The notes: a model not told the origin generated them from the sequence alone. Counted from the stretch's first letter, positions 23,838 through 33,347 are shown. The stretch is DNA of 43,338 bases from CAYJPA01 sp964371945 (GCA_964371945.1 CAYJPA010000051.1:1-43338); one strand, 5' to 3'. A program made the numbers and translations.

Positions 23838-25135
23838 ACGACGCCATCCACGCCCGCGTCCACGCCGAGATCGACCAGCGCCGGGATGAGCTCATCGAGC
23901 TCCTCTCCGACCTCGTCAGATTCCCGAGCGTCAACCGTCCGCCCCACGGCGATGAGCTGGAATGCCAGCGTTTCATCGAACGCTATTTCCGCGACATGAA
24001 TCTTGAGATCGACGTCTTTCAACCCGACGAGATCCCCGGCATCGAGTCCAGTCCAGGTTGGTGGCCTGGATCCGATTTCACCGACCGGCCGAATGTGATC
24101 GGCACCCGTCGCGGCACCGGCGGCGGGCAGAGTTTGATGTTGCTCGCCCACGTCGATGTCGTCCCCGAGGGACCGCACGAGCTCTGGCGTCACGGACCCT
24201 TCAATCCGGTCGTCGAGGACGGCGCTTTAGTCGGCCGCGGCAGCGCCGACGATAAGGCCGGGATCGCCGGACAGACGATGGCCCTGCGCTGCCTCGAAGC
24301 GGCCGGCTTCAAACCGAAGGGCGATGTGATCCTCGCCTCCGTGGTCGATGAAGAGAGCGCGGGCGCCAACGGCACGCTGGCCGCGCTCCTTCGCCCCCAC
24401 ATAGCGGATGGATGCGTTTACACCGATGGCATGAACAACGAGATCCATGTCGCCCAACTCGGCGGCGTGAACTTCGACATCGAATTTCAGATGCATCCCG
24501 ACTATGCCGGCACCACGATCGACCGCTCGATGGAGATCATGCCTACGTTCTATGAGGAGCTGAAGCGGTTCACCGCCGAACGCCGGGCCAAGATCGACGC
24601 CGATCCGCGCTACTCCGGCGGGCGCTGGCCGGCTTACGCGGTGCGCATGATGCTCTTTCAAGTCGGCTCGCCCGACGGCGGCAATGCCGGTGGAGGGCGG
24701 ATTCGAGGCTCCGCCTACATTCTGCCGGGCGAGTCGATCCCTGAAATCCAGAACGAGATCAAAACCCGGGTGGAACGAGTTGCGGCGGGGTTCGGAGAAC
24801 GGCTCCTCCCACCTCGCATCACGCCGGTCGGCCGTATTATGCCGCCCTCAGCGGTCGACATCGATTCACCCTTTGTCGGTGTCGTCGCAAAGAGTTACGA
24901 GCGGGCAACCGGTCAACAGGCGCACAAAACCGGCATGCCGATGAGCGATCTCTTCCAATTTCTGCTCCACAGTCCGCGGCCAATGCCGACCGTGGCGATG
25001 GGCGCCGCGACCTGGGGCGGTCCCGGCGGCGTGCACGAACCGAACGAGTCGGTCCAGATCGATTCCCACCTGATTCCATTCACCAAAACGATCTCGAGTT
25101 TGATCATCGATTGGTGCGGGGTCGACCCCGCCTGA
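23834..25135 (+). CDS. M20-family metallopeptidase/deacylase (ArgE/DapE-like)
   Basis: 433 residues. Di-zinc site: LLAHVDVVPEG (His-x-Asp), GRGSADDKAG (bridging Asp), VDEESAGANG (Glu-Glu), and GGPGGVHEPNE near the C terminus. A lid domain separates the two halves. M20 enzymes remove N-acyl groups from amino acids and related amines. It is translated in an ATGA overlap with the AAC(3)-like acetyltransferase. A pairing of acyltransferase and deacylase genes suggests a protect-deprotect scheme (inference). The residue usually expected as final Glu or Asp in the lid-facing motif could not be confirmed by eye. Confidence 0.88.
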   Translation: MNDAIHARVHAEIDQRRDELIELLSDLVRFPSVNRPPHGDELECQRFIERYFRDMNLEIDVFQPDEIPGIESSPGWWPGSDFTDRPNVIGTRRGTGGGQSLMLLAHVDVVPEGPHELWRHGPFNPVVEDGALVGRGSADDKAGIAGQTMALRCLEAAGFKPKGDVILASVVDEESAGANGTLAALLRPHIADGCVYTDGMNNEIHVAQLGGVNFDIEFQMHPDYAGTTIDRSMEIMPTFYEELKRFTAERRAKIDADPRYSGGRWPAYAVRMMLFQVGSPDGGNAGGGRIRGSAYILPGESIPEIQNEIKTRVERVAAGFGERLLPPRITPVGRIMPPSAVDIDSPFVGVVAKSYERATGQQAHKTGMPMSDLFQFLLHSPRPMPTVAMGAATWGGPGGVHEPNESVQIDSHLIPFTKTISSLIIDWCGVDPA

Positions 25136-25154
25136 TCGCAAAAGGAGAAATGCC

Positions 25155-26066
25155 GTGCCGGACGCGCAGGGTCGGATGATCGTCGATTGCCACACCCACC
25201 TGATGTGGTACCCGGACCACGTCGGGCAGCAGTACGCCGAGGAAGCGCTCGCCTCGAAACTGATCAAGCTCAAATACTCCGGCGGCGAGGCATACTCGGC
25301 CAATCTCGATCTCCACAGCTACGATTCCAAGCCCGAAACGCACTGGGAGGTCTCAACTCCTGCCGACAAGGTCGTCGTCTTCGGATTGCAGGCGAAGGCG
25401 GTCGGCGTCTGGGTGCCGAACGAGGTGATCGCCGATTACGTCAAGCAGCATCCTGAGAAGTTGGAGGGGTGGGCGTCAGTCGATCCGACCCAACCCGACC
25501 ACCTTGAGCAACTCGACTACTGCGTGAACGAGCTTGGTCTCAAGGGCCTGAAACTCGGACCGGTCTACCAGCACTTCGATCCGCAAGATCGCAGTTACTG
25601 GCCGCTCTTCAAAAAGGCGCAGGAGCTCCAGCTCCCGATCATGTGGCACCAGGGCACGACCTTCCCCAGTCGCTCCAAGCTCAACTGGGGATTGCCGCTC
25701 CAGCTCGAAGATATCGCGATGGATTTCCCCGACCTGAAAATGATCGTCGCCCACCTCGGTCATCCGTGGGAGGAAGATCTGGTCGTGCTCGTCCGCAAAT
25801 GCCCGAATGTCTACACCGACATCTCCGCCGTGCACTACCGGCCTTGGCGCTATTGGCAGGCAATGGTCACGGCCACCGAATACGGCATCGCCCACAAAAT
25901 CCTGCTCGCCTCGGACTTCCCATCCGCCACGATCACCAACGTGATCAATGGCTTACGTAATGTCAATAAACCCGTCGAGGGCACCAATCTGCCCCAGATC
26001 TCGACCGAAATCCAGGACCGCATCATCTATGAAAACTGGAAGGACTTCTTCACTCAATGGGCGTAA
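25155..26066 (+). CDS. Amidohydrolase-family metal hydrolase (TIM barrel), copy 2
   Basis: 303 residues from GTG 25155, with AAAGGAG 8 nt upstream. Metal HxH is DCHTHL (about 13-18); further ligands in MWHQGTTF, VAHLGHPW and LASDFPSAT. Closely related to the gene at 18962 but with an insertion near residues 30-60. The stop overlaps the creatininase start by 10 bp. Same functional range as copy 1: hydrolase, decarboxylase or hydratase of carboxylate-bearing ring or chain substrates. Confidence 0.85.
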   Translation: MPDAQGRMIVDCHTHLMWYPDHVGQQYAEEALASKLIKLKYSGGEAYSANLDLHSYDSKPETHWEVSTPADKVVVFGLQAKAVGVWVPNEVIADYVKQHPEKLEGWASVDPTQPDHLEQLDYCVNELGLKGLKLGPVYQHFDPQDRSYWPLFKKAQELQLPIMWHQGTTFPSRSKLNWGLPLQLEDIAMDFPDLKMIVAHLGHPWEEDLVVLVRKCPNVYTDISAVHYRPWRYWQAMVTATEYGIAHKILLASDFPSATITNVINGLRNVNKPVEGTNLPQISTEIQDRIIYENWKDFFTQWA

Positions 26067-26830
26067 CCAAACTCCTGCACGAAATGACCCGCGCCGAGGC
26101 GAACGAGATCGCCCCGCATGCGATCGCCCTGCTGCCAACCGGGGCAACCGAGCAGCACGGCCCACACATGCCCACCGGCACCGACACTTTCGCGGTCGAG
26201 CACATCGCTCGCGGAGCGGCAGCGCGAGTAACTGCCGGCATCCCGGTTGTCGTCACGCCGACCCTGCCGTTCGGCTCGTCGGGCCATCACCTCGCCTTCG
26301 GCGGCACGATGTCGATCGGCACCGAAACCTATTACCGCTTGGTGAGCGATCTCTGTGAATCCCTGATCACCTCCGGGTTCAAACGCATCTTCATCCTCAA
26401 CGGCCATGGCGGCAACAACGAGCTCGTGCAACTTGTCGCCCGCGATCTCGCGCTCAAGCACCCCGCGGATATGGCGGCCGCCTCCTACTGGGTCGCCGCG
26501 TGGGACGCCCTGGTCGCGCAACAAGCGCCCGAGCTCGGAAACCTACCGGGGCACGCCGGCGCATTCGAAACCTCGCTCGTGCTCGCCCTGCAACCGCATT
26601 TGGTAAAAGAGCCGCGGCCGCATCGCGCCGACGGTGGCGCAGGAAACCCACGTAGCTTCTACCCACCTGTTCGGGTCGAGCGTCACGGCTCCTGGCAGGA
26701 GATCGATGGCTATTCCGACAGTCCCGACCGCGCGACCGCCGAACACGGCCGTCGCTTCCTCGAAACGGCGGTCGCCGAAATCGCGACGGCCCTTACGCGC
26801 TTCCACGAAGCGACCGGAGGCGGCCGGTGA
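26057..26830 (+). CDS. Creatininase-family amidohydrolase
   Basis: 257 residues. Signature LLPTGATEQHGPHMPTGTDTF (Glu, His, Asp metal ligands, about 25-45) and LNGHGGNNELV. The family opens cyclic amides or hydrolyses formamides (creatininase, FAPy deformylase, mycofactocin MftE). It overlaps the preceding amidohydrolase by 10 bp, and its GTGA overlaps the next enolase gene, so the three are tightly coupled. A C-terminal signature SPDRATAEHGRRF is typical. The exact amide is unknown. Confidence 0.9.
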   Translation: MGVTKLLHEMTRAEANEIAPHAIALLPTGATEQHGPHMPTGTDTFAVEHIARGAAARVTAGIPVVVTPTLPFGSSGHHLAFGGTMSIGTETYYRLVSDLCESLITSGFKRIFILNGHGGNNELVQLVARDLALKHPADMAAASYWVAAWDALVAQQAPELGNLPGHAGAFETSLVLALQPHLVKEPRPHRADGGAGNPRSFYPPVRVERHGSWQEIDGYSDSPDRATAEHGRRFLETAVAEIATALTRFHEATGGGR

Positions 26831-27942
26831 AGATCACGAGCATCGAAACGATCCCGGTCAGCGTGCCGATCGAACCCTCCCGCGCCATCCGCGGCGGTCG
26901 CGGCGCTCACACCGAATCCCCGTTTCTGATCCTCAAAATCGTGACCGATGAAGGAATCTATGGTCTGGGCGAGGTCTCTTGCACCGCCGGTTGGAGCGGT
27001 GAAGATCAGGTCACCGCCGCTCACTTGATCCGTACCTATCTCGAACCGATGTTGATCGGCGAGGACCCGACCCGAATCGAACACCTCACTGGAAAAATCC
27101 GGACCAAGATCGCCAACAACCCCTTCACCAAATCAGGAATCGAAATGGCGCTCTGGGACATTCTCGGCAAAGTCGCCGGGCTTCCCGTCTACCGGCTGCT
27201 TGGCGGGGCTGTTCGCGACTTTGTCCCGACCAAATTTTCGATCTCCGGGCAACCGCCTGAGATCGCGGCCGAAATCGCCGCTTGGGCGGCCGGTCTCGGT
27301 TTCACGACGATGAAGGTAAAGGTCGGGATCGAGCCTGAAGGCGACATCGCCCGCGTTCGCGCTGTCCGCGCTGCGATCGGATCGAAGATCCGGCTTGGCG
27401 TCGACGCCAACGGCGGCTGGTCGGTCACCCAGGCGATTCAGACGATTCCACGCCTCAAGGAATTCGACATCTACTTCGCGGAGCAACCCGTTCCCCCGAC
27501 GGATGTCACCTGGCTGGCCGAAGTCCGCGCCGCGGTCGGATTGCCGGTAATGGCCGACGAGAGCGTCAACATTGCGCAGGATGCAATGGCTATCGCCCGC
27601 GCCCGCGCCGCCGACGTCCTCTCGGTCTACGCCGGCAAAGGCGGCGGGATCGGACCGGCCCGGAAAATCGCGGCCGTCGCCGAAGCCGCCGGTCTGGTCT
27701 GCACGGTCGGCAGCAATCTCGAACTGGGAATCGCGAGCGCGGCAATGATCCACCTGGCGATGGCGACGCCATCGATCGCCGCCGAGCAATACCCGTGCGA
27801 TATCCTCGGTCCCTTCTTCTACGAGGGCGATGTGATCGCCGAGCCGCTGCCGATCACAGCCGGCACGGCCCGTCCGTTCGACCGTCCTGGTCTCGGCGTC
27901 GAGCTCGATCCCGTCCAAATCGAGCGATACCGTGTGCACTAA
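26827..27942 (+). CDS. Enolase-superfamily enzyme (cluster B, second copy)
   Basis: 371 residues; GTG 26827 overlaps the upstream stop as GTGA. Capping domain, then barrel motifs MKVKVG (KxK), GVDANGGW (Asp), YFAEQPV (Glu), VMADESV (Asp) and VYAGKGGGIGPARK, which holds a Lys two residues before the Gly-Gly. It differs from the copy at 14116 in that last strand, so the two may have different stereochemistry or substrates. The family abstracts a proton alpha to a carboxylate. Only 12 bp separate it from the SDR gene. Confidence 0.88.
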   Translation: MKITSIETIPVSVPIEPSRAIRGGRGAHTESPFLILKIVTDEGIYGLGEVSCTAGWSGEDQVTAAHLIRTYLEPMLIGEDPTRIEHLTGKIRTKIANNPFTKSGIEMALWDILGKVAGLPVYRLLGGAVRDFVPTKFSISGQPPEIAAEIAAWAAGLGFTTMKVKVGIEPEGDIARVRAVRAAIGSKIRLGVDANGGWSVTQAIQTIPRLKEFDIYFAEQPVPPTDVTWLAEVRAAVGLPVMADESVNIAQDAMAIARARAADVLSVYAGKGGGIGPARKIAAVAEAAGLVCTVGSNLELGIASAAMIHLAMATPSIAAEQYPCDILGPFFYEGDVIAEPLPITAGTARPFDRPGLGVELDPVQIERYRVH

Positions 27943-27954
27943 CGAGGTGAATTC

Positions 27955-28743
27955 ATGAATCGGTTACAGGGCAAAGTCTGCGTCGTTACCGGCGCGGCGC
28001 GCGGCATCGGCAAAGGGATCGCCCAGCGCCTGCTCGAGGAGGGCGGCTCGGTCTGGATTTGCGATGTCAACGCGGATGGCATCAGAAAAACAGCCGGTGA
28101 TTTGTCGCGGTTAGGCGATGTCACCGGCGACACGACCGATGTCAGCAAACGCGACCAGGTCGCTGCCATGTTCGATTCCGTGATCGCCCGCTGGGACAAG
28201 ATCGACGCGGTGATCAACAACGCCGGCATCGCCCACCACGCCGCCTTTCTGAACATCGATGATGCCGATTGGAACAGAATTCTTGATGTGAACCTGCGCG
28301 GCGCCTTCCTCTGCACGCAGATCGCGGCGCGCCACATGGTTGCTCAGGGCACGGGCGGTTCGATCGTCAACATCGCCTCGACCAACGGCCTGCGCGGCCA
28401 GCCTGGGCTCGCGCCTTACGGCGCCAGCAAAGCGGGCATCATCAATCTCAGCATGTCCGCGGCGCTCGAGCTCGGACAATACGGGATTCGCGTAAATGCA
28501 CTCTGTCCCGGCACCATCTGGAACGAGATGAGCGCCGAGTCCGGCATGAGCGAGGCCTATTGGGACGTGCTTCGCTCGCACACCGCCCTCAACAAGCTCG
28601 GCGCCCCGGCCGACATCGCCGCCGCCGCGGCCTTCCTGGCCAGCGACGACGCTTCGTTCGTGACCGGTCACTCCATGGTCGTCGACGGCGGCCTCACCGC
28701 CCGCCAACTCAACATCCCATCCGAATTCTTGAAAAAAGACTGA
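27955..28743 (+). CDS. Short-chain dehydrogenase/reductase (SDR)
   Basis: 262 residues of classical SDR. Nucleotide loop TGAARGIG (12-19), NNAG (about 87-90), catalytic Ser in NIASTNG and YGASK (Tyr-x-x-x-Lys), with VNALCPGTIWNEMS and a C-terminal VDGGLTARQL. Asp after the second strand (WICDVNAD) suggests NAD(H). It is last in cluster B, probably oxidising a hydroxyl group of a pathway intermediate. GAGG lies just upstream of ATG 27955. Confidence 0.93.
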   Translation: MNRLQGKVCVVTGAARGIGKGIAQRLLEEGGSVWICDVNADGIRKTAGDLSRLGDVTGDTTDVSKRDQVAAMFDSVIARWDKIDAVINNAGIAHHAAFLNIDDADWNRILDVNLRGAFLCTQIAARHMVAQGTGGSIVNIASTNGLRGQPGLAPYGASKAGIINLSMSAALELGQYGIRVNALCPGTIWNEMSAESGMSEAYWDVLRSHTALNKLGAPADIAAAAAFLASDDASFVTGHSMVVDGGLTARQLNIPSEFLKKD

Positions 28744-29038
28744 CTGAAGAACCTTCTTGTCACGCAATGACTCTTTCCCTTAAGCCAGAACATTTGTGAA
28801 TCGGATTTAGAAGCGATGCCCGGACCGTAGGGGCACCCCGCTGTGTCATCGGCCTCTCTACAATCGAATCCGCACCGTCAACCCAGCGAATCGGCACGGG
28901 CCGCATGTCATACGCGTCCACGCACGCTCGGCTCGTGAGGCAGCTCGTGGCAGCACCCCATCGCCTCTCGCCCACCGTGCAACGAGTACGTGAAGAATCG
29001 TCCGGGCTAACCCGGATTCCTACGAAAATCGTTGTCTG
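28744..29038. other. Intergenic region with a worn REP unit
   Basis: Contains GTAGGGGCACCCCGCTGTGT (28828-28847), a degraded member of the GTAGGGGC repeat family. No gene or terminator stands out. Confidence 0.45.
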
Positions 29039-29250
29039 TCAGGGCGTGGCGGGCGCGGTCAGGGTGACCTCGTAGCCGAGCTCGCACGGGCAATGGACGT
29101 GGTCGCAGCGTATACGGTCGAAGTAGTCGGAGCCGAGGGCGGCATCAGGTTGGCCGGGCCGTAGGAGATGGTAGATAATCCACCAGTACACCGTGGGCTA
29201 CCGCCGCGATCGCGTGGTAGATCCCGCGGCGGCGGGCGATTCGTTGTCGT
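29039..29250 (-). pseudogene. IS110-type transposase, C-terminal remnant
   Basis: On the minus strand one frame reads RRGIYHAIAAVAHGVLV. The homologous continuation is in another frame, YWWIIYHLLRPG, then LGSDYFDRIRCD, then ELGYEVTLTAPATP and TGA at 29039. The order HAxxxVAHxxL..LxxLGxDYF..LGxxVTL is that of the C-terminal end of IS110/IS116 transposases. A frameshift separates the halves and everything upstream is missing. Confidence 0.55.
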
Positions 29251-29269
29251 TACCAGGGAGTGATCACGT

Positions 29270-30430
29270 TTGACCCGATACGACAGACCTGATCCGGATT
29301 GGGATCCAAAGGCCGACCATGTCCTTAGCGACCAACGTGCGGCTTATGACACTATGCGGGAGCGCTGTCCCGTCGCCTACAGCACCGTCATGGGATGGTC
29401 GCTCTTTCGGCACGAAGATGTTGCTCGTGTGCTTCACGACCACACCACGTTTAGCAACGCCGTGTCTCGACACCGGTCCGTACCGAACGGAATGGACCCT
29501 CCCGAACACACGGCCTACCGGAACATCATCGAAACGTACTTTTCGCTGGAGCGCATAGATCTCTTCGAGCCATTCTGCCGAGAGATCGTCGCGGAACTGA
29601 TTCAGAGCGTGGTCGCACGTGGCAACGTGGAATTGATGAGCGAGTTGGCGTTGCTGGCAGCCGTGCGCACCCAATGCGCTTTTCTTGGGTGGCCAGTCAA
29701 GTTACATGGACCTCTGATTGAATGGACGAGGAAGAACAGTGAGGCCGCGCTGGCCCAGGATCAGCATGCCCTGTCAACCCTCGCCCGTGAGTTCCAGGAT
29801 TTCATTGTCGATCTGCTTGAACAACGTCGACAACCCGGAGTGCAGCCGGAAGACGATGTTACGGCCGCTCTGATGCAGGAAAAGGTGGGGATGCAGTCGT
29901 TAAGTGATACGGAAATCTCCAGTATTCTAAGAAACTGGACCGTTGGAGAGATTGGTACGATCGCTGCGGCAATTGGCATTTTGGTCCATTATCTTGCGCA
30001 GCACCCGGAGTTGCAGGAGCGTTTGCGTGCCCAACCGTCTTTGTTGCCGCTGGCAATCGACGAAATGTTACGCATCCACGGCCCGCTCATCGCAAACCGG
30101 CGCATCACGACCCGAGCCGTGGAAATCGGCGGGCGAGCGATTGACGCCGGTGAACGTATTTCGCTGAACTGGATCTCCGCCAACCGAGACGATCGCGTCT
30201 TCGATGACGCGAACGCGTTCAGCCTGGATCGTGATCCCACCAAGAATCTCCTTTATGGCGCCGGTATCCACGTTTGCCCAGGCGCACCACTGGCTCGGAT
30301 GCAGTTGCGCGTAACGCTGGAGGAGCTCCTTAAGCGTTCGCATGGAATTGCACTCAACCCAGACAGCTTGCCGGCTCTGGCTGTTTACCCAGCAAGTGGA
30401 TTTTCGGCCTTGCCGATGCGGATTTCATGA
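29270..30430 (+). CDS. Cytochrome P450 monooxygenase (soluble, bacterial)
   Basis: 386 residues from TTG 29270, with GGGAG about 10 nt upstream. Landmarks are DPPEHTAYRNIIETYF, the ExxR of IDEMLRIHGP, and the heme loop YGAGIHVCPGAPLAR (Cys about 336; the usual first Phe is Tyr). No membrane anchor. The I helix reads VGEIGTIAAAIG. Aligned from the HPE of helix J, the acid of the acid-alcohol pair is Gly while Thr is kept, which is unusual. It sits among transposon remnants, about 560 bp upstream of a small ferredoxin-fold protein. No redox partner is present. Confidence 0.9.
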   Translation: MTRYDRPDPDWDPKADHVLSDQRAAYDTMRERCPVAYSTVMGWSLFRHEDVARVLHDHTTFSNAVSRHRSVPNGMDPPEHTAYRNIIETYFSLERIDLFEPFCREIVAELIQSVVARGNVELMSELALLAAVRTQCAFLGWPVKLHGPLIEWTRKNSEAALAQDQHALSTLAREFQDFIVDLLEQRRQPGVQPEDDVTAALMQEKVGMQSLSDTEISSILRNWTVGEIGTIAAAIGILVHYLAQHPELQERLRAQPSLLPLAIDEMLRIHGPLIANRRITTRAVEIGGRAIDAGERISLNWISANRDDRVFDDANAFSLDRDPTKNLLYGAGIHVCPGAPLARMQLRVTLEELLKRSHGIALNPDSLPALAVYPASGFSALPMRIS

Positions 30431-30993
30431 ACGCCGTAACCGCGATTGGCGCCGAGCGACGTTCTGTTCGAGATGAATTGCAGCGCGAGTCCTGAACCAA
30501 GCGGTTGGGTTGCGTTGCCTACTTGGAGGTCGAGCCGGCTCGGGAGCAATGTCGGCTCCCGGTCGGCATTCGGCGAGCGATCGTCGAACTGAAGCAAACC
30601 TCGCCAAGAAGTTCAGGACAGTGGTGGGGGATTGCCGTGGCCGAATTTCGATGGCCGCGAGCGCAGGATTCCGTCGCCTGGCCGGGTCGTTCGTCACCGC
30701 TCGGGGGGCTGCGGATCGGCCATCGATGCTCCCCACCATGTTCTACGGGTCGAGGGCGAGGTTTGGCCCGCGCGCAGGTCACCCCCCCGTCGCACACGGG
30801 ATACCTTCTTGCGATGGCACCGATGGCTCTCAAACGAAGGTATTTGCGACTCCCACAAGTGCAGAGTGCTTGAGGCTTTGGAGTCGCGTGCACGGGAGCA
30901 AGAATTGATGTGGAATCGGATCCCCTCCAGAATGATAAGATGAATGGCATCAGCCAACGTGCGTTGACGCAACGACGAGCGAGGAGGGCCAAT
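30431..30993. other. No gene recognised
   Basis: Several frames stay open here on both strands but none has recognisable motifs or a plausible start. I see no repeat or RNA gene. Confidence 0.35.
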
Positions 30994-31278
30994 TTGGCCA
31001 TCGCGGTGATCATTGAAATCGATGGAGCCACGACCGATCTGTACGAGGCCGTAAACCGTGAAATGGGTGTCGGTGAGTGGACGGTCGATGATATCCCGGG
31101 GATGATCTTTCACTCGATCGGTCAAACAGAGACGGGATTGGTGGGTGTTGAGGCGTGGGAGTCTCAAGAGCAGTTCGAAGCCCATGTCGTGGGCACGATC
31201 ATGCCGATCATCAAGAAGGTTGGCGCCGATTTTGAGCCGCGTGTCCGGATCATCCCGCTTCATCATATTGCTCGCTAG
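30994..31278 (+). CDS. Small dimeric ferredoxin-fold (ABM-like) protein
   Basis: 94 residues from TTG 30994, chosen for GAGGAGGG 5-12 nt upstream and because homology starts there (AIAVIIEIDGATTDLYEAVNREMG). The middle HSIGQTETGLVGVEAWESQEQFEAHV and the end RVRIIPLHHI are typical of antibiotic-biosynthesis-monooxygenase-like or stress-responsive dimeric alpha-beta barrels. These are often small accessory or heme-independent oxygenase proteins. It may act with the upstream P450, but the gap of 560 bp makes that weak. Confidence 0.65.
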   Translation: MAIAVIIEIDGATTDLYEAVNREMGVGEWTVDDIPGMIFHSIGQTETGLVGVEAWESQEQFEAHVVGTIMPIIKKVGADFEPRVRIIPLHHIAR

Positions 31279-31597
31279 CCGCCCGATAAAAGTCCACCGA
31301 ATTCGCGCTGCTCCGAAGATCATCCGCCGTCCACGAGCGGGTAGGGCGTGCAAGGGATGAGGCTGGCCGCGACGAGCCGGGAAGCCCTAAGGTCGCATGT
31401 CGCCCACCGGCGTCGACACCAACCCGCGGTGGTTTCGTAAAGGTCAAGACACTGTATGGGATCGCTGGCAGCATCCCGGCGAGTAAGTCACCGATAGTTG
31501 CGATCTGAATCCGTGGATCGTTCCGCTGCCACCCGTCCGACCGGCACATCCCGGTTCTGGCCACCGATGCTGCCCACCACGCCTCGCCGCGAGGCGT
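31279..31597. other. No gene recognised
   Basis: No supported gene, repeat or RNA. It ends at the left end of the IS3-type element. Confidence 0.35.
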
Positions 31598-31666
31598 TGA
31601 ACTTGACCCGTACTGATGCACACGTGATGGTTTTGGGACGAAAGTCTTCACTCCAGAGGTTCATCA

Positions 31667-31959
31667 ATAAGCAAGACGAATCCCGCCTACCCGGTCGCGT
31701 TCCGCGCGGAGTCCGTCGAACTGGTCCGTACGAGTGAGAAGTCGATTTCGGTGAGTGCGCGCGATCTGGGAGTCTCGGAGCATGCGCTCCGGGATTGGGT
31801 GCGACGCGCGGAGATCGAGGCCGGACAGGGACCGGCCGGCGCGTTGACGAGTGCGGAGCGAGCGGAACTGGTACGGCCGCGGCGGGAGAACAAGGTGCTG
31901 CAGCAGGAGCGGGAGATCCTAAAAAAGCCGCGGCCTTCTTCGCGCAGGAGACCCGGTGA
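31667..31959 (+). pseudogene. IS3 orfA (helix-turn-helix subunit), damaged
   Basis: Reads KTNPAYPVAFRAESVELVRTSEKS, ARDLGVSEHALRDWVRRAEIEAG, LRRENKVL-like VRPRRENKVLQQEREILKK. The expected start codon position has ATA. At the run of six A (31921-31926) the frame departs from the family: one base back it would give KKAAAFFAQETR and stop at 31957-31959 next to orfB, as in active relatives. Either an A was lost, or this is the element's normal -1 slippery site. Confidence 0.65.
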
Positions 31960-32817
31960 GCCGGTATCGGTTCATCGCGGCGGAGAAGGCCAGCTATCCG
32001 ATCACGCTGCTCTGCCGGGTGCTTGAGGTGAGTCGCTCCGGCTGGTACGCCTGGCGGGGACGAGCACCGTCCGCGCGAGCACGAGGCGATGCCGCTCTCC
32101 GTGAGCGGATTGCATTGATCCATACGGCGAGTCGTGCGGTATATGGCGCTCCACGGGTGCATGCCGTGTTGCGGGCGGAGGGCGAGCGGATCGGACGGAA
32201 GCGGGTGGCGCGGTTGATGCGCAGCTGCGCCCTGAGTGGCGTGCGGCGGCGGGCAGCGCGGCCACGCACGACCATCGTCCATGCGACCAGTCCAGTCGCG
32301 CCGAACCTGGTTGCTCGCACCTTCAACGTCGCGACGCCAAACCGGCTCTGGGTTGGCGATCTGACCTACATCCCGACGAACGAGGGCTGGCTCTATCTGG
32401 CGATTGTGCTTGATACCTGCTCACGGCGGCGGGTACCCCCTGGGTGTGGCTGGGCGATGGATGACCGGATGCCGGTCGATCTCCCGTTGGCCGCACTCCG
32501 GATGGCGCTTCGTCGCCGACCAGCGGCCGGGCCGATCCATCACACCGATCGCGCGGTCATCACAACGCATGGACTGATTCTATCGATGAGTCGAACCGGT
32601 AATTGTTACGACAACGCGATGGCGGAGAGTTTCTTCGCGACGCTCAACACCGAGCTCGTCGCCCGGCAGCGGTGGCTCGCCCGTCGAATGACCCACCATG
32701 CGGTCTTCGAGTGGATCGAGCTCTTTTATGACCGGCAATGACTCCTTTTCGTCGCTCGGCGATGCCACCCCGGTCGCTTTCGAAGAAAGGATGCAGCCTA
32801 TGCCCGTCGCCGCCTAG
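31956..32817 (+). pseudogene. IS3 orfB (DDE transposase), damaged
   Basis: The 5' part is intact: SRYRFIAAEKASYPITLLCRVL, the HTH_21 region, and WVGDLTYIPTNEGW with the first Asp. Three lesions follow. A few extra residues break SRRxVGWAMDD (SRRRVPPGCGWAMDD). About a dozen residues are missing after HHTDR, removing the GxQY strand. A frameshift near 32740 moves the normal end (SLGDATPVAFEERM) to another frame that stops at 32815-32817. The Glu of NAMAESFF remains. Not expected to be active. Confidence 0.75.
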
Positions 32818-32850
32818 ACTCCACCTGTCCACCAAACCGGGGTAAGCCCA

Positions 32851-33347
32851 CAACCTCGCTGGCCATCGCCGTGCTTCCCGCGGACAGATCATATCAGCCC
32901 GGTTCAGCTCGGCGCGGTGATACCCCCCCGTCGACGATCGCGCGTACCTTCAATGAGTTGACACCGTGCCTCGACGTTAGGGCACCCCAAAGTCGCGGGC
33001 AGCGTGTGTCCTCCAACGGGGCCGTGTGCTGGTCAAACGAGAGCGATCGCTGGCCGCCAGACTCCAGCTCGCATCGCGGCTACGGTGGAAATCCTTTGGC
33101 GGACCCGGCATGCGATCCCGATGTCATTGACAGCCTACAGCGCCGGGTATAGCGTCGTGACATCGTTCGGCGCGCTAAAGCGGCTGGTGCATTGTGCTCC
33201 CTTCCCCACGAACCATCATCCCGGATGACATCACCGTCGCTCACTTTTCGTCGCCTCGAAGACTCGATATCGCTACATGACGTGCTTTCCTTGCGTGTCG
33301 GTTTGGGTTGGCAGATCGTCGCCTAGTTCTGAAGAAAGGTCGTCACC
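32851..33347. other. No gene recognised
   Basis: Nothing supported on either strand; AAGAAAGG at the end serves the next gene. Confidence 0.35.

Larger units (their letters stand above)
31598..32850 (+). mobile_element. IS3-family insertion sequence, decayed
   Basis: About 1.25 kb. The left end TGAACTTGACCCG plus TACTGATGCACAC and the right end TGTCCACCAAACCGG plus GGTAAGCCCA (32826-32850) are imperfect inverted repeats. It holds the usual overlapping orfA and orfB, both damaged. I could not find a target duplication. Its left end is also present at window positions 1-55. Confidence 0.7.
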
